Positions 18,219 to 25,339 of a stretch of DNA of 64,000 bases are shown here, piece by piece. Where the stretch lies: NCBI RefSeq assembly GCF_003383095.1, contig NZ_PSYW01000002.1, positions 124,001 to 188,000 on the forward strand, written 5' to 3'. The notes under the pieces were generated by a model. The model saw nothing but the letters and a program-made list of their open reading frames with translations. It had not been told where the DNA came from and searched no databases. A program made the position numbers and the translations under genes. Source of the stretch: Haloferax sp. Atlit-12N. GTDB taxonomy: Archaea > Halobacteriota > Halobacteria > Halobacteriales > Haloferacaceae. Positions within the stretch are counted from its first letter, which is position 1; every line of letters starts with the position of its first letter.

Positions 18219-19379
18219 ATGAGTAAACTCCTCCACCAACTCACCGTGACCGAACTCGCGGACCGACTCGACGCGGGCGATTCGTTCACCGTGGTCGACA
18301 CGCGACCACCGGAGAGCTTCGAGTCGTGGCACATCGAGGGCGCGGTCAACGTCCCCTTCCACCCCGTCGACGGACTCGGCGGCGACTGGGATTGGGACCG
18401 CGTCGACGACCTCGCCGCGGAGGGGCCGGTCGTCGCCATCTGCGGGAAAGGGCTGTCTTCGACGTCGTTCGGCTTCGAACTCGCGGCGCGCGGCTACGAC
18501 GACGTGGAGGTCGTCAAAGGCGGCATGGAGGACTGGAGCAAACTGTACGAGGTGGTCGAACTCGACACCGGCGACGACGACCTGTTCGTCGCGCAGGTCC
18601 AGCGCCGCGCGAAGGGCTGTCTGGGCTACGTCGTCGGCTCGCGGTCGGCCCGCGAGGCGGTCGTCGTGGACGCGACCCGGCAGGTCCACGAGTTCGAACT
18701 CGTCGCCGCCGACGCCGGCATGACGGTCGCCGGTGTGCTCGACACGCACGTCCACGCCGACCACGTCTCGGGCGGCCGGGCCCTCGCCGACCGACTCGGC
18801 GTGCCGTACTACCTCGGGTCGAACGCGACGGACCGCGACGTCGAATACGAGTTCACCGCGCTGGACGACGGCGAGACGCTGGCCGTCGGTGACTACGATA
18901 TCGAAGCGATTCACGCGCCGGGCCACACCTCGGACATGACGAACTACCTCGTCGACGGTCGGTTCCTCCTCACCGGCGACACGCTGTTCGTCGAGTCGGT
19001 CGGCCGGACGGAACTCCAGTTCGGCGACGCCGACGCGGCGACGGGCGCGGAACTCCTCTACGAGACGCTCCACGACACGCTGTTGTCGCTCCCCGACGAG
19101 ACGCGCGTCCTCCCCGGCCACGTCTCAGTCGGGGCGGACGGGCGCTACGGCGTCGCCGCACCGGGCGAACTCGTGAGCGCGACGCTCGGCGACCTGCGCG
19201 CGGACCTCGACCTCCTGTCGATGGACGAGTCGGCGTTCGTCGACCGCGTGGCCGGAGACACGCCCGAAAAGCCCGCGAACTACGAGCGCGTCATCGCCAT
19301 CAACACCGGGCGAGCCTCGGTCGGCGACGAGGAGGAGGCGACCGAACTCGAACTCGGACCGAACAACTGCGCCGCCTGA
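18219..19379 (+). CDS. Rhodanese-metallo-beta-lactamase fusion, persulfide dioxygenase-like
   Basis: A 386-residue two-domain protein. Residues about 5-110 are a rhodanese domain (VVDTRPPESFESWHIEGAVNVP) with active-site loop CGKGLSS. Residues about 125-340 are a metallo-beta-lactamase domain with DTHVHADHVSGG, HAPGHTSDMTNY and a late histidine in LPGHVSVG. The second domain resembles ETHE1-type persulfide dioxygenases, so handling of sulfane sulfur (persulfide to sulfite plus transfer) is the likely role; this is inferred. The order rhodanese-then-MBL is the reverse of CstB-type fusions. The ATG at 18219 begins the conserved domain; a longer frame to 18192 is not supported. Confidence 0.85.
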   Translation: MSKLLHQLTVTELADRLDAGDSFTVVDTRPPESFESWHIEGAVNVPFHPVDGLGGDWDWDRVDDLAAEGPVVAICGKGLSSTSFGFELAARGYDDVEVVKGGMEDWSKLYEVVELDTGDDDLFVAQVQRRAKGCLGYVVGSRSAREAVVVDATRQVHEFELVAADAGMTVAGVLDTHVHADHVSGGRALADRLGVPYYLGSNATDRDVEYEFTALDDGETLAVGDYDIEAIHAPGHTSDMTNYLVDGRFLLTGDTLFVESVGRTELQFGDADAATGAELLYETLHDTLLSLPDETRVLPGHVSVGADGRYGVAAPGELVSATLGDLRADLDLLSMDESAFVDRVAGDTPEKPANYERVIAINTGRASVGDEEEATELELGPNNCAA

Positions 19380-19446
19380 GCGACTCCTCTGATTCGGTCG
19401 GTGATTTTCAGGCAATAGAGGGCGGGTCAGAGCGATAGAGAATGAT

Positions 19447-20265
19447 TCAGGGGAGTTCCACCACGCCCAACCGACCTTCGAACAGGTCGTGGTCGAACCA
19501 CGCCATGTGGCGGTCACTGTAGCGAATCCGGGGACCGAGCGACAGCGAGTTGCGCGCCCGGTCGAGGTCGGTGACGCCGACGAGGAACGCGCACGGTCCC
19601 TCGCCAACCTCGTCGATGCGCTCCCCGAGCGCGCCGTCGCCGGGTTCACATAGAGCGAGTGGTGTGCCGGGAAGGACGGCAAACTCGGAGAACGGCCCGT
19701 TGATATCGACCGGCGAGGGGTAGCGATGTCGCCGGGCGAACAGCGCCGCGGTCGTCTCGCGGTCCCGGGTGGCGACGACGACGGTGTGGAGTCCGCGGAT
19801 GGCGGCGTTTCGCACGGCTTTCGGGACGCGGTAGCTCCGCGGGGTGCGGTCGCGGATGAAGAAGGGAAGTCGCTGGTCCGCGCCCTCGAAGCACATGTCC
19901 CACTCGACGAGGCGACCGTCCGGCCGGGCGCGGGAGGCCTCGTGGGGGCCGTCGACGGGGAGACCGGCATCGATGGCGCTTTTGGCGGTGGCGGCAGCGT
20001 CGTCGGTCTCCAGACACCACGATGCGGGGCCGGCGTCGGCCGCGAGGTGGTCTGGCCAGAATCCGGCGTCCGCCGCGTCGGTTCCGAGCGTCGGCGCGAT
20101 GAGTTCGAGGTACGACCCGTCGGGGAACGGGACGACGGCCATGTGCGTCGTTCCAGTCCCGTGTTCGCCGCCGTACGTCGGCGTGAGACCGACCTCGTTC
20201 GCGGCCGCCCGGAGTTCGTACAGTTCGGTACCACCGAACGCGACGTGGTCGATGGTTCGGTCCAT
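19447..20265 (-). CDS. VOC/glyoxalase-like domain protein
   Basis: A 272-residue protein built of two vicinal-oxygen-chelate-like halves. The first begins TIDHVAFGGTELYELRAA, with a His in the metal position, and has THMAVVPFPDGSYLELIAP; the second begins RGLHTVVVATRDRETTAALF. The layout matches glyoxalase-like (Glyoxalase_3-type) proteins of unknown substrate. A metal-dependent lyase or dioxygenase activity is possible but nothing in the neighbourhood names the substrate. It is convergent with the rhodanese-MBL gene. Confidence 0.8.
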   Translation of the reverse strand: MDRTIDHVAFGGTELYELRAAANEVGLTPTYGGEHGTGTTHMAVVPFPDGSYLELIAPTLGTDAADAGFWPDHLAADAGPASWCLETDDAAATAKSAIDAGLPVDGPHEASRARPDGRLVEWDMCFEGADQRLPFFIRDRTPRSYRVPKAVRNAAIRGLHTVVVATRDRETTAALFARRHRYPSPVDINGPFSEFAVLPGTPLALCEPGDGALGERIDEVGEGPCAFLVGVTDLDRARNSLSLGPRIRYSDRHMAWFDHDLFEGRLGVVELP

Positions 20266-20374
20266 ACGCCCCCCACGTCAGACTCAGTATAGTGTTTAGG
20301 GGCGTCGTGTCTGGGAGTCTGAGGGTTCGTTTCCCCGACCGAAGCGTTTTGCGTCCGGCCCGCCACGATACCGT

Positions 20375-21337
20375 ATGAACCTCTTTCGGAGCGTCAAAGC
20401 GGTCGCGGACGCTTCGGCGACCGGCTCCGGCACCATCGACTGGGACGCCGTCGCCGAGGCCGCAAAAGCCGCGACCGACCCCGGTTCGCTCGACCTCTCG
20501 GAGGCGGAGCGAGCGGGGTACGCCGCGGACGTTCGCGACGCGCGCGACCGCCTTTCGACCGTCGCCGAGGTGGAGTTCGACGTGCCCGAAGTCGTCGAAG
20601 TCCAGAACCGACACCACTGGATAGACGCGAACGTGGCGACGTTCCGCCGGGTGATGGTCCCGTTCGAGGAACACGGACCCGCGGTCCTCCCCGGGTTCAC
20701 CCGCGCCGTCAACACCGGCTCGTTCGCCTTCGTCCTCTCGTTCCTCGGGAACAACGTCCTCGGGCAGTACGACCCGCTGCTCCTCGCCGAGGGCGACGAC
20801 GACCACGGCCTGTACTTCGTCCACCCGAACATCCGCCGGGTCGCCGACAGCCTCGACGTGGACTACCCGCGGTTCCGCCGCTGGATTGCCTTCCACGAGG
20901 TGTCCCACGCCGCGGAGTTCGGCGCGGCCCCGTGGCTCTCGACGCACCTCGAATCGCGGATGCAACGCGGCGTCGACGCGCTCGTCGAAGGCGACCTCGA
21001 CCGCGACGCGTTCCGCGAACTCGACACGGCGATGACCGCCGTCGAGGGCTACGCGGAACTGCTGATGGACCGGGCGTTCGACGACGACTACGAGGACCTC
21101 CGCCGAAAGCTCGACGAGCGACGACAGGGTGGCGGTCCCGTCGCGAAGCTCGCGCGGCGGCTCCTCGGACTCGGCCTCAAACGGCGGCAGTACGAACGCG
21201 GCGCTCGGTTCTTCGAGCACGTCGCCGACGAACGCGGCGTCGCGGCCGCTTCGCGAGTGTGGGATCATCCGGAGAACTTACCGACTGACGCCGAATTGGA
21301 CGCACCCGAGCGATGGATCGCGCGGGTGTCGCCCTGA
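20375..21337 (+). CDS. Zinc-dependent metallopeptidase-like protein (DUF2342 family)
   Basis: A 320-residue protein with a gluzincin motif HEVSH (in WIAFHEVSHAAEFGAAPWL, about residues 175-193) and a downstream helix with AVEGYAELLMD that likely supplies the third ligand. The family is best known from actinobacteria, where members are annotated as coenzyme F420 biosynthesis-associated, although no F420 function has been proved. No F420 gene is nearby. No signal peptide or membrane helix is evident. The start at 20375 is the only good ATG before the conserved region. Confidence 0.82.
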   Translation: MNLFRSVKAVADASATGSGTIDWDAVAEAAKAATDPGSLDLSEAERAGYAADVRDARDRLSTVAEVEFDVPEVVEVQNRHHWIDANVATFRRVMVPFEEHGPAVLPGFTRAVNTGSFAFVLSFLGNNVLGQYDPLLLAEGDDDHGLYFVHPNIRRVADSLDVDYPRFRRWIAFHEVSHAAEFGAAPWLSTHLESRMQRGVDALVEGDLDRDAFRELDTAMTAVEGYAELLMDRAFDDDYEDLRRKLDERRQGGGPVAKLARRLLGLGLKRRQYERGARFFEHVADERGVAAASRVWDHPENLPTDAELDAPERWIARVSP

Positions 21338-21360
21338 GGAGACTGCAACTCCATCTTAAG

Positions 21361-21532
21361 CATGCGTACCCGATGCCCGAGCCGTCTCGGGTCGCGTACG
21401 TACCTTGGGTAGGTCGCCGTGTTGCATCAGAGGCCCAATTCCGGTGCCCCACAGCGCTATCCGGTGAATAACCAGGTCATTGCCCCTGCCCTGGCTACCG
21501 GCGAGAAACTGTCCTCAGAGGACAGCTATATA
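21361..21532. ncRNA. Possible structured non-coding RNA gene, strand uncertain
   Basis: The 267 bases between two convergent genes contain no plausible protein but several strong helices. One is CCCGAG-CCGT-CTCGGG (21375-21390) extended by GCGTAC/GTACGT outside. Another pairs CCGGT with ACCGG and CCAGG with CCTGG inside (about 21461-21501). The last is CTGTCCT-CAG-AGGACAG (21509-21525), followed at once by CTATATAC. Read on the minus strand that TATA box would start a transcript near 21500 ending near 21345; on the plus strand TCTTAAG at 21352 could serve. It does not show the conserved features of SRP or RNase P RNA. An H/ACA-type guide RNA is one possibility; see findings. Confidence 0.4.
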
Positions 21533-21604
21533 CTCTGCGATTCTGTGTCACACGGTTCATGTGAGATATATGTTTGTGGGTGAAATTCACAACGGACGAT
21601 ACGT

Positions 21605-21817
21605 CTAACGCCGGTTTACCGCGGTGAACTCCTGGGCCCAGCGGCCCAGATACCACGTGAGGAGGCCACCGATGACCAAGCCGGCGAGGAGCGCGACTGC
21701 GCCCTGAACGAGCGTCGCCCCGGCTTGGACGGCGACGAGCCCGGCCGACGCGCCGACCAACAGGACGAATCCGATTTTGATTCGGTTGTTGGCGAGTCGC
21801 GTCTCCTCGTCGCTCAT
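21605..21817 (-). CDS. Small two-helix membrane protein, function unknown
   Basis: A 70-residue haloarchaeal protein of unknown function. A short charged N-terminus (SDEETRLANNRIKIG) precedes two hydrophobic segments, FVLLVGASAGLVAVQAG and GAVALLAGLVIGGLLTWYL, ending WAQEFTAVNRR. The ATG at 21817 is preferred to a 5-residue extension. Its stop faces the DUF2342 gene across the structured intergenic region. No neighbour suggests a role. Confidence 0.7.
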   Translation of the reverse strand: MSDEETRLANNRIKIGFVLLVGASAGLVAVQAGATLVQGAVALLAGLVIGGLLTWYLGRWAQEFTAVNRR

Positions 21818-21932
21818 GCTGGAACCGACCATCGTTCCTCCGAAATAACGCCGTGGGGCGGTTTTCGCGACCGCCCGCGGAGTCTATCGTCCATAGCAGT
21901 CCATTGGGTTGGGAGGGTTTGAAACCGATGTC

Positions 21933-22511
21933 TCACTGGAACCCGCGGTCGACGCCGTCGGACTCGATGAGGTCGTCGAGGTCCGTGGACAGCAGTTCGT
22001 CAGCGTCGGCGAACTCGTCGGCGAGGTCGTCGAGGCGGTCGGGCCGGGTATCGAACTCGTAGTCCATCGGGCCGAACGCCGGGCTTTCGAGGGCTTCCAT
22101 CACGTCGGTGAAGAAGTCGTCGGCGGTGGTCGGTGCGTCGGCGTGGACCTTCACGGTCTCTTCGAGTCGCCGCGCCATCGACTCGGCCTGCGACTCGTCT
22201 TCGGGCGGTTGCTGGACTGCGAACCGGCTGGCGTCGGCCTCGCCGTGCTCGTCACCGCGCCGACGCGGGAACAGCGGGTCGAGGTCGTCGTCGATGCGGC
22301 GGGCGACGCGAGCGCCGACGCCGCGGACTTCGTAGGGGTTCTTCGCGTACGTCTTCAGTTGGTAGACACCGGCGTCTGGGTGGGCGAGAAAGAGGTCCTC
22401 GCCGAGGCTCCGTCGCCGGGTGCCCGCGACGGCCCGCCACGCGTCGGGGTCGCGGTCGCGGCCGTCTTCGACGACCTCCGAGAGGATGTCTTGCCAATCT
22501 CTGACGCGCAT
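21933..22511 (-). CDS. Conserved haloarchaeal protein, function unknown
   Basis: A 192-residue acidic soluble protein that I do not recognise by function. The N-terminal half reads as a folded domain (VRDWQDILSEVVE, FLAHPDAGVYQLKTYAKNPYE, VGARVARRIDDDLDPLFP). The second half is charged and partly low-complexity, with a helical ARRLEETVKVHAD stretch and a C-terminal Asp/Leu-rich tail. The ATG at 22511 begins the conserved domain. It is divergent from the Dna2-like gene with about 120 bases between, so the two may share a control region. Confidence 0.7.
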   Translation of the reverse strand: MRVRDWQDILSEVVEDGRDRDPDAWRAVAGTRRRSLGEDLFLAHPDAGVYQLKTYAKNPYEVRGVGARVARRIDDDLDPLFPRRRGDEHGEADASRFAVQQPPEDESQAESMARRLEETVKVHADAPTTADDFFTDVMEALESPAFGPMDYEFDTRPDRLDDLADEFADADELLSTDLDDLIESDGVDRGFQ

Positions 22512-22632
22512 GGTTGGGCGTACCACGCGGGGGAGAAAGAGCGTGACGGTCGGGGAATTCGCGCACGCGAACCGCCGCGGGACTCACACCCCACCGACGG
22601 CTATTTGGCCGCGCCTCACCGACGGTTCGGAC

Positions 22633-25287
22633 GTGAACCTTCGCGGTCCGCTCGTCGAGGTCGGCGAGCCGCGTGACGTCGAAACGAAGTACGGCGAGCG
22701 CTCGCTGGCGGAGGTGACGCTCCGCCCCGAGCGCGGGACCGGAGAGCCAGTCACCGTCACCCTCTGGGGAAAGTGGACCCACGCCGCCGAACACGCCGAA
22801 CCGGGGATGGACCTGCTCGTCACCGACGCCGAGGAGTCCGAGTACCGCGGCGAGACGACGTACTCGACCGGCTCTGAGTCGTTCGTCGTCGTCGAGCCCG
22901 ACTTCCTCGTGGACGTGACCGACATCCGCTCGTGGGTGCAGTGCTCGCGGATGTACTACCTGAACAAGCTCTCTGGCATCCCGCTGAACTACCCGGTGGT
23001 GAAAGGGACCATCGTCCACGACGTGTTCGGCGACCTCCTCCGCGGCCGCGACCTCGAGTCGTCCATCGACGAGCGCATCGACGAGCGCGGCCTCGAACTC
23101 GGCCTGCTCGGCCGCGAGGTCGACGAAGTCGCGGACGAGGTGCGCCGTAACGCCGCCGCCATCGAGGGGTGGCTCTCGCAGGGCGTCCTCACCGACGAGG
23201 ACGAGTGGCGCTCGGAGTACACCCTCATCTCGCCGACGTTCGGCATCAAGGGCCGCGCCGACGCCCTCCGCCGGGGGTCGCCCGTCGAACTCAAGACCGG
23301 CAAGAACCTCAACCGCGACCCGCGGTTCCAGGACAAGATTCAGGCCGCCTCCTACGCGCTCATCCTCGAAGAGCGGGGCGTACCCGTCGATACGGGGACG
23401 CTCCTCTACACGAAGAACACGACGCTCGACCGCACCGAGGAGTCCGGCGACCTCTCGCCAGCGAAGGACTTCTCCATCGGTCGCGGCCTGCTGGAGTTCG
23501 TCGTCCGCACCCGCAACGAAATCGCGGCGATGGAACACGACGCGTCGGTCCCGACCGGCTACGAGGTGAACTCGAAGTGCGAGTACTGCTTCGAGAAAGA
23601 TACCTGCATGGTCGTCTCCGGCAGACTCGACCAGGAGTCGAAAGCTGGCGCAATCGGGAAGCCGGTCCCCGAGGACGAACGCGACTACTTCGACCGCTTC
23701 TACCGCGCCGTCGAAGAAGAGCGCCGGGCGGTCCACAACGAGTACCGCAAACTCTGGGACCAGAGCGCCGAGGAGCGCGCCGACGACGACCGGGCGCTCA
23801 TCGGCCTCGAACCCCTCGGTCAGACCGAACGCCCCGACGGCACGTGGGAGCTCCGGGCCAAACAGACCGACGACGCGGTGTCGAAACTTCGCGCCGGCGA
23901 CGTGGCGCTCGCCAGCGACGGCCACCCCGTCGAGGGGCACGCCGAACTCGCGCGCATCGTCGAACTCGGCGACGAAACCGTCGTCACGACCGACGAACCC
24001 GTGCCGCTCCGCCGCCTCGACGTGTACCCCTCCGAACTCACCGTCGACCGCCTGCTCACCGCCCTCCACGACGCGGTGCTCAAGGGCTCGCCCGACCGGA
24101 AGGACGTGCTGTTCGGCCGCCGCGACCCCGACTTCTCGGACCGCTCTGCGGGCCGCACGTTCATCGACAACAACGACGCCCAGGACGACGCGGTGCGCCT
24201 CGCGGTCGACGCCGACGACCTCGCGCTCATCCACGGCCCGCCGGGGACGGGCAAGACCTACACCATCGCCCGGACCATCCGCGCGCTCGTCGAGGACGGC
24301 AACCGCGTCCTGCTTTCGGCCTTCACGAACCGCGCGGTCGACAACGCGCTCGAAGCCCTGCGGGACCAGGGATTCGAGAATATCGTCCGCGTCGGCACCG
24401 AATCGGGTGTCCGCGAGGACATGCAGGACGTGCGCCTCTCGCGGAGCGGTGACCCGAACGCGCTCGCGGGCGCCCTCCACGACGCACCGGTCGTCGCCGC
24501 GACCACCGCCTCCTGCGGGTCGCGCGTGATGCGCGAGCAGTCGTTCGACGTGGTGCTCGTCGACGAGGCGTCACAGATAACCGAACCCGGGACGCTCGCC
24601 GCCGTGAACCTCGCCGACCGGTTCGTCCTCGTCGGCGACCACAAACAGCTTCCCCCGGTCGTCCGCGCCGAAAACGACCTCCAGAAATCGCTGTTCCAGC
24701 GACTCATCGAGACGTACCTCGACGCCTCGGTCATGCTCGACCGCCAGTACCGCATGTCCCAGCGGATTCAGGCGTTCGCCTCGAAGGAGTTCTACGACGG
24801 CGCGCTCCGCCCGGCCACGGGTGCCGTCGCCGCCCAACACCTCCGCGACCTCGGCGTCGACACCGCGGACCTCCCCGCCGAACTCGCGGACCAAGTCGCC
24901 TTCGTCGACCCAGACGGCCGGCGCGCCGGCAACACGAACCCCGTCGAAGCCGACCGCGTGGCGGAGGTCGTCGCCGCGTACGAGGCCGCCGGTGTCGACA
25001 TCGACGACATCGGCGTCATCGCGCCGTTCCGGGCGCAAGTCGCCGAAATCTCCCGCCGAACCGACGCCACCGTCGACACGGTCGACCGGTTCCAGGGCTC
25101 CTCGAAGGAGGTCATCGTCGTCTCCTTCGTCGCCACCGGCGAGTTGGACGGCCCGCTGTTCGAGGACCACCGTCGAATCAACGTCGCACTCACGCGGGCG
25201 AAGAAGGCGCTGTGTCTCGTCGGCGACGCCGACGCGCTCGAATCCGACCCGTTCTACGGCCGGATGCTCGCGTGGGCGCGGCGGTAA
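22633..25287 (+). CDS. dna2: Dna2-like nuclease-helicase (Cas4/RecB nuclease plus SF1 helicase)
   Basis: An 884-residue DNA replication and repair enzyme expected to cut and unwind flaps or resect ends. An N-terminal domain of about 90 residues (possibly OB-like) leads to a RecB/Cas4 nuclease: GRADAL and VELKTGK active-site motifs, with Cys104 and the later CEYCFEKDTC trio (about 316, 319, 325) able to hold a 4Fe-4S cluster. From about residue 510 comes a UPF1-type SF1 helicase: HGPPGTGKTYT (Walker A, about 536), VDEASQ, GDHKQLPPV, DRQYRM, VDRFQGSSKEVI and NVALTRAKK. The GTG at 22633 starts the conserved VNLRGPLVEVGEP; the frame continues upstream without similarity. Convergent with lhr. Confidence 0.93.
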   Translation: MNLRGPLVEVGEPRDVETKYGERSLAEVTLRPERGTGEPVTVTLWGKWTHAAEHAEPGMDLLVTDAEESEYRGETTYSTGSESFVVVEPDFLVDVTDIRSWVQCSRMYYLNKLSGIPLNYPVVKGTIVHDVFGDLLRGRDLESSIDERIDERGLELGLLGREVDEVADEVRRNAAAIEGWLSQGVLTDEDEWRSEYTLISPTFGIKGRADALRRGSPVELKTGKNLNRDPRFQDKIQAASYALILEERGVPVDTGTLLYTKNTTLDRTEESGDLSPAKDFSIGRGLLEFVVRTRNEIAAMEHDASVPTGYEVNSKCEYCFEKDTCMVVSGRLDQESKAGAIGKPVPEDERDYFDRFYRAVEEERRAVHNEYRKLWDQSAEERADDDRALIGLEPLGQTERPDGTWELRAKQTDDAVSKLRAGDVALASDGHPVEGHAELARIVELGDETVVTTDEPVPLRRLDVYPSELTVDRLLTALHDAVLKGSPDRKDVLFGRRDPDFSDRSAGRTFIDNNDAQDDAVRLAVDADDLALIHGPPGTGKTYTIARTIRALVEDGNRVLLSAFTNRAVDNALEALRDQGFENIVRVGTESGVREDMQDVRLSRSGDPNALAGALHDAPVVAATTASCGSRVMREQSFDVVLVDEASQITEPGTLAAVNLADRFVLVGDHKQLPPVVRAENDLQKSLFQRLIETYLDASVMLDRQYRMSQRIQAFASKEFYDGALRPATGAVAAQHLRDLGVDTADLPAELADQVAFVDPDGRRAGNTNPVEADRVAEVVAAYEAAGVDIDDIGVIAPFRAQVAEISRRTDATVDTVDRFQGSSKEVIVVSFVATGELDGPLFEDHRRINVALTRAKKALCLVGDADALESDPFYGRMLAWARR

Positions 25288-25339
25288 GGCGTCTCTGCTC
25301 CGCGGCGCACCGACCGTCGAACCGCTATCCCGTCGGGTG

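Noticed and set aside
21338..21604. SRP (7S) RNA or RNase P RNA
   Set aside because: I could not find the SRP S-domain tetraloop and asymmetric-loop sequences, nor the conserved P4 segments of RNase P RNA, on either strand, and the gap is too short for RNase P RNA.
22252..24480. 742-codon open frame opposite the Dna2-like gene
   Set aside because: It is antisense to a gene with full helicase and nuclease motifs. Its composition is the Arg/Val/Asp-rich pattern of a shadow frame.
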